NCBI GenBank assembly: GCA_036674765.1
Contig: JARVKI010000022.1
Coordinates: forward strand, 124,001 to 188,000
Source of the DNA: Seiridium cupressi
Taxonomy: Eukaryota; Ascomycota; Sordariomycetes; Amphisphaeriales; Sporocadaceae
Length of the DNA: 64,000 bases
Direction of reading: 5' to 3'
The notes under the pieces are model-generated. The model worked only from the letters and a program-made list of their open reading frames with translations. It made no database searches and was not told where the DNA came from. The position numbers and the translations under genes were made by a program. Numbering within the stretch: the first letter of the stretch is position 1; each line of letters starts with the position of its first letter. Below, piece after piece: positions 34,748 to 45,600 of the stretch.

Positions 34748-35176
34748 TCAAAGGACTGCATCTTCGCCCACCTCACCACCATCAACACTGCCATTATCGT
34801 TGGCTCCAGCACCATCATCTGCTTCAACACCGTCATCATCGTTCTCAACAACCGGAACAACTTCAACACCATCGCTCGATTTGGTATCATAATTGGCGGC
34901 AGCCTTGGCCTTCAGAGAGTGCTTCTTGCCACCAAACTTTTCCATCAACTCCTGTCGATTCAGTGTCTCCTTCTCCTTGAGCCCCGAACTACTGTGCTCC
35001 TTTTTCACGTTGGCCTGGGCTTCTCTTTTCGCTGCCTTGCGCAGGAACTCTCGGCGGTAGGCTGCCTTGCGCTCGGATGCCATCCGCAGAATCGCAGAAC
35101 GAGTCGGCGTTGGGCCACGGCCACCAATGATGAGCCAGTAGGCGCGAGGAATGGGCAAGTCGTTGTGGGACGACAT
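34748..35176 (-). CDS. Small basic-acidic protein, function unknown
   Basis: A 142-residue single-exon frame. Residues 1-25 include IPRAYWLIIGGRGPTPTRSA, a hydrophobic then basic stretch. Residues 26-95 are strongly basic and helical (ERKAAYRREFLRKAAKREA). The C-terminal 45 residues are Asp/Glu/Gly/Asn-rich. This basic-then-acidic design is common in nucleic-acid binding or ribosome-associated factors, but I do not recognise the family. The absence of acids in the first residues except Asp6 would allow organelle import, though this is weak. Coding status is supported by the biased, low-complexity but structured composition. Confidence 0.55.
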   Translation of the reverse strand: MSSHNDLPIPRAYWLIIGGRGPTPTRSAILRMASERKAAYRREFLRKAAKREAQANVKKEHSSSGLKEKETLNRQELMEKFGGKKHSLKAKAAANYDTKSSDGVEVVPVVENDDDGVEADDGAGANDNGSVDGGEVGEDAVL

Positions 35177-35640
35177 AAGGGGACAATGTTGAGAGGTCTC
35201 TTGTCGTTCTGTGCTTTACCGATTAGGAGGCAACTCGAGCTGTGAAGTGAGAACAGATCAGCAGTTGCTGTGCGATATTTAGTAGTAGACTAGACGGGTG
35301 TACTTACAGAATAATGTTCTCGAATTTGTGTACCGGGATTAAAAATGACATTGAAGTAGGAAAATACGACAGGGCCGGAAGTGACGTTTGACCACTGAAG
35401 AACCCCAAAACTCGGAAAAGCCAAACGGACCGGCCTGTAAGGCACGCTTTCAGGGCGACAGGCTGCGCGCCATTTCATCCCATGTCGGATGTGAGCGCTG
35501 ATTCAGTGTTGGTATGAAATTGATGAACCCCCTCCATGAGTGTGCCGCGTCGCGCATCTTCCGGCAGCGTCCTGCCCAGTCAACGCCAAGAACATACACC
35601 ATATGAAATCGAAAAACAGGAAAAATCAAATGCTCAGCCA
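35177..35640. other. Intergenic region
   Basis: 460 bp upstream of the small basic-acidic gene, which would include its promoter. Nothing specific is seen. Confidence 0.4.
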
Positions 35641-36789
35641 CTAGACCAATACCCCAGGCGAGGAGCTCATGAGGACAGCAGGTCCATGAGCTGTATTGAG
35701 CACTCGTCGGTTGGGGTTAAGCGTATAGACACCCGAGTAACGAGGGTGGTTGCGGGGAGTGTGAGGGCGGTCAGGGCGCGGCTCAGCTTCCTTCTTGATG
35801 GAGGTTCTGTACTGGTTTTCCTGAATGGACGTTGTTGAGACTTTGCGGCGCTTGCTGGCGGGCAAGTCGTGAGTGTCGTACTGCAACAAGTCATTAGTGG
35901 TGGATTCGCCCCGGACTGAGACAAACGACCACTTGTCACTGACGTCGGCCAAGAAAAGCCGAGATCGAGAGCCCGATTCGTCTTCCATGTAGATGTCGCC
36001 CGTCAGCTTGTCCAGGTCCGCAATCGTGGCCGTACCAATGATGGAATCGCTGGCCCGTCGGTGCAGTGAGCGGTGGGATGGGCGAACGGCCGGAGTTGGC
36101 GTGACGACGGATACGCTGCTGTCATCATTGCTGTCTTGGGGCATCTCCAGGCGACGCAAAAAGGAGGCTTTCTTTGGCCTATTGATAGCCGAGTTGGGAG
36201 GCGTGGCGTAGGGGTTGGGGCTGTCTTCGACCTCACTGACATTGCACTTGCTTCGAGCACTGTGGACAGAGTCGACGATGCTGAATGAAGTGGTGAGAAC
36301 ACTGCTGCTCCGACTTCGAACAAGTCCGCCTGACGGACGCAGCGACTTGGACCAGGAACCAAGGAAAGTCGAGAGACTAGTCTGTATCGGGGTATCGGTA
36401 AAGTGACGCCAATCCGAGTCCTGAATCACTGGCGATGGCTGAGAGCTGCTCATCGAGGCGCCATGTGAAATGTTGGAAGGAATAATGGTAAGATCGTCAT
36501 CGTCCACCACATCGTTGAGCTGAGTGCGGTCTAGACAGACCCCAGCAGGTCGGCCGATGGGGAGCGGCGAGGATATTTGTAGATGGTGTGCCGTAGTCTT
36601 GGGTATTTTGATGACTCGTCGCCAAGTGTCTTTCAGGTACTCGACAGCTCGCCGGGTCGGGGTCACTGTCTTCTTGGTGGCGACAGCCACCGGAGAAGGG
36701 CTCAGCTCGCAGCTCATGATGCTGGCCGTCAAATTATGGCGTTGACAGGTGATGGAGCGGGGGGTTGCAACCGAAGCTGATCGCCGCAA
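35641..36789 (-). CDS. Intrinsically disordered protein, function unknown
   Basis: A 382-residue frame without introns. It is Ser/Thr/Pro-rich with many SP/TP dipeptides, consistent with a phosphorylated nuclear or cytoskeletal regulator. A basic SKRRK stretch near residue 315 could be a nuclear signal. The C-terminal 40 residues (HPRYSGVYTLNPNRRVL) look more conserved than the rest. No domain is recognised. A second in-frame Met at about residue 25 could be the true start. Composition and the lack of stops over 1.1 kb make it likely to be real. Confidence 0.65.
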   Translation of the reverse strand: MRRSASVATPRSITCQRHNLTASIMSCELSPSPVAVATKKTVTPTRRAVEYLKDTWRRVIKIPKTTAHHLQISSPLPIGRPAGVCLDRTQLNDVVDDDDLTIIPSNISHGASMSSSQPSPVIQDSDWRHFTDTPIQTSLSTFLGSWSKSLRPSGGLVRSRSSSVLTTSFSIVDSVHSARSKCNVSEVEDSPNPYATPPNSAINRPKKASFLRRLEMPQDSNDDSSVSVVTPTPAVRPSHRSLHRRASDSIIGTATIADLDKLTGDIYMEDESGSRSRLFLADVSDKWSFVSVRGESTTNDLLQYDTHDLPASKRRKVSTTSIQENQYRTSIKKEAEPRPDRPHTPRNHPRYSGVYTLNPNRRVLNTAHGPAVLMSSSPGVLV

Positions 36790-36823
36790 ACGATTATCTG
36801 AGAGTGAAATCGTACTTAAGGCC

Positions 36824-37108
36824 TCATGAGCTCTGGGATGTCCCTGGAATATTTATTGAGGTCGAAAAATCCCCCGAGATGGCATGAGGTTCAAATGCAA
36901 GGGCGTTGACTTTGCAGAAGCTGGTGTTGCTCAGGCCGAATTCAATGAAGCCCAGAGAACTGGGGTTGATTGTGATTCGCCCAAAGACGTGTGCACCAAT
37001 GGCGATGTCGACAGGTGATACTTTGGGAATCTTGAGCAGTTTCGCGATGTGAGTGGTCAAGAAAAGAGCTAGGAGAAAAGCTTCTGCCAGCTTGCCCGGA
37101 TTTTAATG
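36824..37108 (-). pseudogene. Possible coding fragment with beta-strand pattern
   Basis: An open stretch of about 95 codons without an ATG near its beginning reads like real protein. It has a hydrophobic AFLLALFL segment, then regular alternation of hydrophobic and polar residues (IAIGAHVFGRITINPSS, LGFIEFGLSNTSF). It lacks a start codon but has an acceptor-like TCTCCTAG at its 5' side. It could be the last exon of an unmapped gene, a remnant, or chance. No family is recognised. Confidence 0.25.
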
Positions 37109-37296
37109 GCTTGCTTCATAAAACCTACTTGGTGGCTTTGGAGTACCAGAGAGTGATTGTCATTGTGTCGAGAATATGCTGGACCGGGCTTTGCTGCCTT
37201 ACCATGTGGGATCATGGTAGCTATGAGCTTGTTGTCTAGTCTATGCGTGTCTCGTTTGCATTCACGTTTAGGTAACCTCCCTATGCACTTGTAGAT

Positions 37297-37349
37297 GAGA
37301 GAGAGAGAGAAGAAAGAAAAAAAAAAAAAAAAAAAGAGAGAAAAAGACG
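37297..37349. repeat. 53-base purine-only tract
   Basis: GA repeats followed by a long A run; only A and G occur from 37297 to 37349. Such tracts can form triplex DNA or exclude nucleosomes. Confidence 0.9.
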
Positions 37350-39087
37350 GCTTTGCACGTGGCCTCGTTTCCGTAGTAAAGTTATTTCTATAGAGAAATA
37401 CCTTCTCGAATCCTTCATGTACACAGTTGACTACCACGACACGTGGGCCTAATGGTGCTGAGTCCACAGTCCATCAGCTCTTCAAGACAGAACTTGAGTT
37501 TGAGCAGATATATTGAGTGTCCAGGACAAGAGGTGCAACAAATCACGTCCGGCAAACGATTCACTTCTCTGTTGACACATGTTGATGGTTTGATGTGACA
37601 GGCTTGTTATGTCTTTGTCTCCTTTCTGAGACCATACCATAATAGGCCCCCATATGCTCGCTCGTGGATTCCGCTGCCTGGGGAAGTAAAAGATGAAACA
37701 ACCAAAGAAATTTCATTTTGGTCGACCGTGACGATGTCGACTCGTAGGCAACCACTGCGGTAGGATATGATTCAACCATCATCACTGCTAAAAATCGGCC
37801 TTGTGTGTTTTACCTCTTGGAGTTTGTCTACGAGTGCAGATTCTGATCAACTCGAGGTGGTGGCTCTCATAACATCTTCCTCAAGTGATGATTAAGAACA
37901 CCGTTATTAGGACAGTTGCAAGCAGAGCTTATTGGAGAGACCAACCCTTTACCAGGCACGCTACTTGAGGTTCACGGCTTCATAAATTCATTTTAGTAGT
38001 TGGGGAGGATGGGTTTTGCCTTTTCCGTCAATAAAAGCTCGAGTTGAAGCTATATAGGAGCGAGCATCAAGAAGAATAATAGCCGAGTTGTGAGGAGTAG
38101 CATGACATTGACCTCATAAAAGGAAACCATCAACGAGCTTTACTTGTTTAGAGCAGCATAACTGGCAAAAATCCTCAAGAAAGAGGTCCTCCACCAACAG
38201 GTAGTAACTCGTCGACACATGAAGTCTAAGTGTCAAGTACGCACCCATGGCACCACTCTGCCTACCTGGTCACAGGTGAAGCAACCGAGTATTGACAGCA
38301 CGCGGCGACTCTGCATTATGGCAATTGTATTCTCCGCCACATTTCATATTGTTCCATCTATATCTAACAAAGGCACTGGAGGTATGACAATTTTTGTACG
38401 CCCTCGGGCAGGCGCAGTATGCGTAACAGGCTTGGATCCTTGGCAACTCTGCGTTCAAGTGGCTCCACCACACTGCGTATTCGAACAAGAGCCTGGGTTA
38501 CGCAAGACGCATCTGGGCTATAAGTTAGTTAGTTAGGCTTAGGCCTACTTGGCACTCGACACTTGGCTCAAGCATAATGTGATGTGAAATGGGATGACAG
38601 TCAAGTGAGAATGATGACCAAAGACTCTGGAAGAGCCATGGCGTATTTTGATTTCAGTCCACGACATAAAGACAGTAAACTCAGACATAAATCTATTGGA
38701 GTGTCCGTCCTGATCCAAGCCCTGCGGTATCCTGCAGTCCAACTCCCATAAGCGCCGATGACCTGTGCATGTTGTCCCTGTCATTCAGACATCTCAGAAG
38801 TCAAGACTGATATAGTGTTGCATTCGTCATGATCAAGCCAATTCAGAGTCCCAAATAAGTCCCGTCACGTCGTGCCCCGTATCCAGTCCTGGGTCGTCCG
38901 TGCTCCCAAAGGCGCATGTAATCCCTAAGTCGCCCATTGGCGATGATGATGCTTGTGGCATCGGTTGAATATAAATATACGAAGACAACCGGTTCTTCGG
39001 TTTCAAGTTGAGGCGGTGAAGCTCCATTTTGTGACCCTGGCAGAGTATATGCCGATGTGTCAAGGTAGGTGTGCAATGAGGGGCCGC

Positions 39088-39375
39088 TTAGAATGATCCC
39101 ATGCGCTCCTCGAGGCCACCCCAGTAGACCACAGGTCGCGGTTCAAGAACGTTGAGCTCCGGGCCGAAGCTTCTCCTCTCCTCCTCCCTCTCCACGAAGG
39201 ACGGTTGGCGGGAGAGCACGCTGTTGATTGTCTCCACCGGCGACGAGCCGTTGGATGTGAAGGAGTTGCGCGAGCTGGTGCTGCGTGAGGAGGCAGAGGA
39301 TGCACGGCGGAGGGATGTGCGGATACCGGTCGCTGAGAAGCGAGAGCGGATGGCGTGGAATCTTGAGGTCTGCAT
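39088..39375 (-). CDS. Small Ser-rich protein, function unknown
   Basis: A 95-residue frame. Residues 1-45 are very rich in Ser and Arg with no acids, resembling an import presequence or phosphorylated basic tail. The C-terminal half is acidic then ends in LEPRPVVYWGGLEERMGSF. The Pro-Arg-Pro and Met-Gly-Ser-Phe end resembles small Ser-rich proteins I have seen in other Sordariomycetes, but I cannot name a family. Short length makes chance possible; the compositional order argues for a gene. Confidence 0.55.
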   Translation of the reverse strand: MQTSRFHAIRSRFSATGIRTSLRRASSASSRSTSSRNSFTSNGSSPVETINSVLSRQPSFVEREEERRSFGPELNVLEPRPVVYWGGLEERMGSF

Positions 39376-42300
39376 TCTGAACTGATTTTGAGGTGACGAA
39401 GTCGAGCGTGTGTAGGCGAACAGCTGGGTTTGATGATGCAGGAATTGGTCGTCAAGCTCGTCACGAGAAGAGTGCGGAAGAGGCCTTAGGGGGGGGTTGA
39501 TATTAAGATTGGAGTAGAAAAATCAAGGCTCAGCCTGTGTCTGCACGAAATGAAGAGAGCGAACGGTCAAGAGTCGGATCGTCTTGGTGGAAAGATAGGA
39601 CGGATTATCGCGGGGATAACACAGGTAGCACGATCAACGGGTCGTCGTGCAAGAGACGTGAGGATGGTCGGCTGGGAGGTGGTAAAAGCTGGACGCTACG
39701 CAGAGAGTCTGGACAGGAAGAAACGAACAGGTGCAGCGCGAGACGACACTAACTACTTATTAAGTATCTCGAGGGTCTGGGAAAGGACGGCCCCAAGGGA
39801 CAGGGACCCAAGCCTGGAACTGGAAATAGAACGCAGGCTGGTGGGCGGGAGATCAAGAATGTGCCGGGGCAGTATGGGGCGATAGTCGCGTTCAAGGGCG
39901 CAGGTCGAGGGTGAAGCAGACAGAAAAGTGCGGCTCCAGGGGTGTGCATCATACGCCGGTTCATGCGCATTTAGCAGCTTCATTTACCATGCCCACCCGT
40001 GGGCTGAAGAGCTGCTCGCCGACCGTGACAGGAGAATCTCACACCGCAGGCTGCATGCATCGCAGATCTGCCAAGTGCGACTGGCACCGCGACTGGGACT
40101 GGGACTGGGACTGGGACTGCGACTGCGACTGCGACTACTGCACGCCTGGAACGAGCCTGGTCGGGAGAGGGCGCACACACACCAGACATGGAGAGGGCAG
40201 CCGGGCCCCAGACAGAACGGCGCACTAGACTAGCATGCGCACCAGGCACTAGCCGTTGTGCCGTTGCTTTGGGCGATGCCACCAAGACTGAAGCAGCACC
40301 ACTGCCAGCCTCACATGGCACAGTATTGACCTCATGAGTCGGGGGCGAATTGGACAATGTTTCGGCTCGTCCAGCGAGGTGGTGAAACAGGCACTCCCTG
40401 GCTCGCACCTCGACGTCCTGTGTCAAGTCTGTAGCAAGCACCTTGGCCGATGTGCCAGTTCGGACGGGCTTTCTCTAACATCAACAATGGGAGGACGGTC
40501 ACGATCCTACCGGCGCTGCCCTCAGGTGTTCATGGGGGTGGTGTTTGAGACGATGAGCAGTCGTTCGTTTGCGGTGGGAGGAAACAGGAGCATGGAGCCG
40601 ATGGGGCATAGTGCCTGTTCGTCATGTATGATCGGCTGCCGGGGTCAGGGATTTGCGGACGGGCTGCCGGGGTCGATTCCAGTCGGGAAGTGTCAGAGGA
40701 CAGGGGTCGTCAGTTGTCGCATCGTTTCACAATCTACTGGAGACGGCCACGATGCAGGCCGCATGCAGGAACGGGACGCTTTCTGGAAACGAGATGGAAT
40801 ATATTGTGCCAAGCTGTCGATGCACCTGAGAGACGTGATGTTCGCGGTCACTTGATTGCCTGCTGCTGGGTCCAGCATGCAATATTCTTCGTGTTCTCAG
40901 ATCCATATTCCAGAGACGGGCTTGGATGTCTTGTGGCAATGTCATTGCATCCACAGTGCGATGGCTGCAAGACCTTTGAGTGACATGTGCGTGATATGTG
41001 TGCACTCATGCCGGATTACGTATATTCAGACGTCCAAAGGCTAGAGAGCTCACGCTTGTGGGCGCCTGCTTCCCGGAGGAGCAGCTGAGAACCCCGCCGC
41101 CCACAGACCAGCGAGCGAGAAAGAGAGAAAAAAAGCGAGCCTGCGGCTTTGCCGGCTTAAGGTATACCAAGTAGTAAACAAGGGAAGAGTAAACCATTGG
41201 CTCGAGTCGGCAGCGTCGGGGAAACCTTGAGCTGCCCTTATGCAGGTCCAAAAGAGTGCCCACCCGCAACTGGACACGGTCCGACTCTGTTGGCCATGTT
41301 GTTGCGGCACAAGAGCAAGCCACAGTCCGCCGTTCCGGATAGAGTGGAAATCAAAATGACGACGGCATCCACATCCACATGCTGTGGCAGCCAACTATAC
41401 TACGTTGACCTCGCAGCTAGCAAGCCAGGCACAGTACCGGCCTGCGACTAGGACGCCTGGCGACGCATCGCAGCATCTAAGGAAAGCTTTGTTGACTCGA
41501 GTCGGCCCAGTCTTCAGCTGGCCTCGAAATTCCGTTTCGTACGCCCCTCATCTCCACTGGCTGCGCGGGGAGTAGCCACTTTGGGAGGCCAAAACAGCCC
41601 GACAGACGGGAGAGTCAATGCGAGTGAGACCCAATCCCCCCGGAGGACGATCAAACGCGATCGCTGCTGCTCCCCCAGCATCGGCAGCCAGTCTTTTCTA
41701 CTTGGTAATGTCCTGCGGCAGCCAAGCAGCATCTTGAGGTGGTGGGCGGACCTCCTCGAGAACTGCATGGCAAGAGACAAATTCAGCGTGCTTCAGATAT
41801 GAAAAGGGTGCAACCAAGCATTTTCAGGACCGACATGAATGCATGACGACGTGCAGCCTTTTCTCAAGCGAAGTCGACAAAATTGGCAAGGCGCTCGTTT
41901 GTTAGTCAGCCTGATGGAGTCTGAGGAACTGCCGCGTATAATCCTTCGTCAGAGCTCAACGCATAATGGTCCCAGCAGGTGGAGCTACTTTGTGACACTG
42001 TTTTCGCCATTCAAGGTGGCTGAGTTGTATCCTGTATGCATACGAACACGTATTCAAGGAGACTTCCCTTCTACATAGCTCCTTTGTGCATTCTCTGGAG
42101 CACAGGCTCCCACCGCTGCACTGCCCCCGGAACGCTTGATAATAGTTCTTGATAAAATTATATGCACCAACGCTTGCACTATATGCTGTGGCCTGTCTAT
42201 CTGTCCTGGCACCTCTCGCCGTCTAAGATGAACAACTGTTCTGGTATCATTGCCCCCTCCTTACTTCATCCAAGTACTGCGACACCAGAAGATGTAAAAT

Positions 42301-42642
42301 ATTGTAACAAGTCGCTGCGTGAAGAAAATGTCAATGGTCAACCCCCAAAAATGACCGGATGCGCCGTTCCATGCCGTAAACGCCATTATCTGCCCCCCGT
42401 CTTCATGCCTCGTCTATCCAATATCATTGCGGTCGCCCTTCTCCTGCCGCCCGTATCGACCGCCTCGTACATGACTCTTCGTGTGCCTTGGTCTCCTGAG
42501 CTGCGTTTTGTGGGCAACGCATGCTTCATATACCATGGCCTCGAGTCCTATCATCTCCCCCTCACGTGATCTCATTACGTTAGTTCATGGTGACTTAAGT
42601 TGCGTGGTGCTCCCATATCGAAAAAGTAGAAATGGCCTCTGA
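39376..42642. other. 3.3 kb region with no supported gene
   Basis: Holds the promoter of the small Ser-rich gene on its left and the Cch1 3' flank on its right. A G-rich hexamer minisatellite lies at 40091-40136. Frames of 100-170 codons near 40334, 39980 and 42162 lack domains. Confidence 0.5.
40091..40136 (+). repeat. GGGACT/GCGACT hexamer minisatellite with G-quadruplex motif
   Basis: Tandem hexamers GGGACT, then GCGACT. Four GGG runs at 40095-40115 with three-base ACT loops match the canonical G3N3G3N3G3N3G3 quadruplex rule. Confidence 0.85.
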
Positions 42643-45600
42643 TCAGTATTGGTTCCAATCGGTTCTCCGTACCGATTTGCGAACTGTAGCACTGCGGCGA
42701 ATACTCTCTACCCAGACAGAATCATCAAGCAGTTCTCTAACCTGGGCTGGGCTGACAGAGCTACCGCGTCGGCTATTTTCGCCAGAGGATGGCCCTGGAT
42801 CCTGGAGCTCGAAGCTAAAGGCCGAATGCTCTTGGCGATGGCCTGGCATGGAAGGCGACACTCTCGGGAGGCTCAGTGGATGCTCGTATGAAGCATCAAA
42901 GTTGGCTATGTCGGTGCTGGACGCCCAGCTGTAGTGCTGTGGTCGCGCAGCATCTGCGGCAGCCAAGAAGTCGGAGGACGTGGTGGCCGCTCGCGGGCGA
43001 GGACTGGCAGCTACTGTAGCACGTTGTGGAGCCCTTTGGCGGATATCTTCGTCTTCGACGAAGATGTCCGGCACATCCAGCTGCGGCACAGCAGTCATTC
43101 GTCCAGCCCGCTTCTTCTCGAGATGCTTCTTGAACTTTCTGGCCCAGTACCTTGTTGTTCGTGTTAGTACGCACATGTTTTGATCTGCACAGGTTACTTA
43201 CAGAGTGTCGAAGAATCCCAGAACAACTCTGCGGCGTACTTCTTCTTCCACGCGTTGCAGACGAGCGCGACGCCGCAAGAATTCCTCCAGCCGCAGACTC
43301 TTGCTATCGCTGATGATATTGTAGTGTGCTAATATCATAAGAACAGTCGTGAACGAAATTCCCCGGTCTGGATCGGCAGACACCATAACCTCCTCGAAGA
43401 AGACGTTGAAGCGTCGGCGTCGTTCGCGAACTGCGTATACATCGATCTTCGCAAGACGCTCGTTGAGCTTCTGCACATCTATACCCGACAGCACACTTTG
43501 CGATGCGATGGATGCATGTCGTGCCGGTGGGATATCGTTGCGGACATCCTCGAGAATCTGGCGCACCGAGTCTTCTGCATTGTAGATGCGCATCTCGAAC
43601 ACGCCAGACAGTTCCGCCAGAAGCTTGGGAAATGCGTCCTTGCTGATGAAGCCAGTGCCTGCTGGGTCGACACTGCGCCATGCCTCCTTGAAACGGCGGA
43701 TCTCGTGGCGATCGACACTGGCCAGTCCACTCGATCGTTGGTACACATATGAGAAACTCTCATAGATGAGCGAGATGAACAAGTTGACAAAGATATACAT
43801 GCTGATCAGGTTCCAGGCAATGAACAGCCCCCTAGCCCAGACGGCACTGCCGCAGTCACTATCTTTAAATTCTGAGGACTCGACACAGAGAGGTGGCTCA
43901 ATCATGGCAAAGTCTTCCATGAGCTCGTTCCAACCTTCACCGCAGCTCATTCTGAACAAGAGGATGAGCGCTTTGGGTACTGTCCGAAAATTGACGTTGG
44001 CCTCTTCACCCCCACCGAAGCGCGTCAAGCTGAAAGTCTGCGTAAAGGCAATTGCAAAGACCAGGAAAAATACAAGCCAGGTAGCCAGAAGGTTGATTAT
44101 CGTTGTCAAACTGGCGGCTGCTGTCTTGAACAGCTGGTCCAGAGCGTCATTCCTAGGGATGAGTAGCAATACAATTGCTACAAGGAAGAACTTGTGCAGC
44201 TGCACGTAAATGGACAGTTCCTCATTGCTGATCAGCAGTGCGGATGTCGCAAAGGCTCCACTGACCGCGACCAGGGAAAAGACATCCCAGGAGCTTTTCC
44301 GAAATCGGGTCCAACCGAGTCCAACAATCCGAATGACGATGTTGGCAATGTATATGAGAGTGAAAACCAAGAACGTTATATCTCTTGTGCGCGTCCACCA
44401 GGCGGGCTCGGGGTAGAACTCCAACATGAGTAGAATAAAGTGCAGGACAAGTACACACGTGACTGCCGTGTACCATTTCCCGCGTTTCTCAATGGCTCGC
44501 TTGTGGCACCATTTCTTCCATTTCTTCTCCGAGTCATCATAAGAACTCTTTGAAGGCGAGATTTGGCGGAGTAGCTTCCTCAACTCAAGCCATGATCTCT
44601 GCTCCGTTGTTAGAAATGCGACGCCTGTCAACTCCGTGTAGTTGCGCATGAAGACGGATATGAACAGGGTCAGGACGAAGACAGTGGCCAATATGTTGAA
44701 CACGACAAAGAAAATGCCGTTTCCTGGAGCCGCGTTATCGGATGGTTGAAGCCCCTTGCCAGTAATTGACTGTGCAGAGAACGACACGTCCACCCAACCT
44801 TCCTGGGATACGATTTGGAAGAGGATGAACAGCGAAGAACCAAAGTCGTCAAACGAGTAAAATGGGTTATCTGCAACGCGAGGTGCTAGCATCGGCCAGT
44901 CACCGCTGAATGGGGTTGCCTCGTACTCGCCGAAGCAGTCGGTGAGGTTGTAGACGTCACCGTCATTGCAAGCCACCAGTTTCCCGTTGAACAGATTGAG
45001 CGCATAGATGGCGAAAGGGATCAACAGGGACAGTGAGACGAAGGCAGCCTATCAACAAACATAGTTAGCCATCAATCCTATCACACCACTTCCGCAGTAA
45101 GACTTACCCCAAGGAGTTTCCATCCCGCAACAATGATGAGTGAATGAAACGTCTGCCGAGCACTATCGCTGACGTTAAGGAGGCGTAGAGCCCTGAGAGC
45201 CTTGAATGCGCCAACAGCTCTAGAGACGGCCCCATCGTTGGCCAGGAGTGTAATGACATTGATCCATAATGTAATGAGCACGATACCATCAATGATGCCC
45301 CATGAACTTCTGAAGTAGGCATTGGGAGTGAACCAGAGGCCATCGGCTATCACCTTAATGATAGCCTCCACCGTGAAGACGATGGCGAATCCCATGTCTA
45401 CCCAAACGAACCAATTCGTGATATGGAAGTCGTTGTTTTGGAAGTACTCCTTTTGGTACAGCGGAGTAGTCACACATGCAAGTACTACCATGGCCACGAT
45501 TGCAGCATAGATAAATGCCGAGAAGATGTACCAAGCAATCTTGTTTGGTTCGACCCCATCAAAGCGCTCCTGACCTCGGCCTGGTCCAACGATCTTCTGG

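Larger units (their letters stand above)
36790..39087. other. 2.3 kb region with no confirmed gene
   Basis: Contains a possible coding fragment at 36824-37108 and a purine-only tract at 37297-37349. The remaining short frames lack domains. Confidence 0.45.

Noticed and set aside
38219..38536. 105-codon frame
   Set aside because: No domain, overlaps minus-strand frames, random composition.
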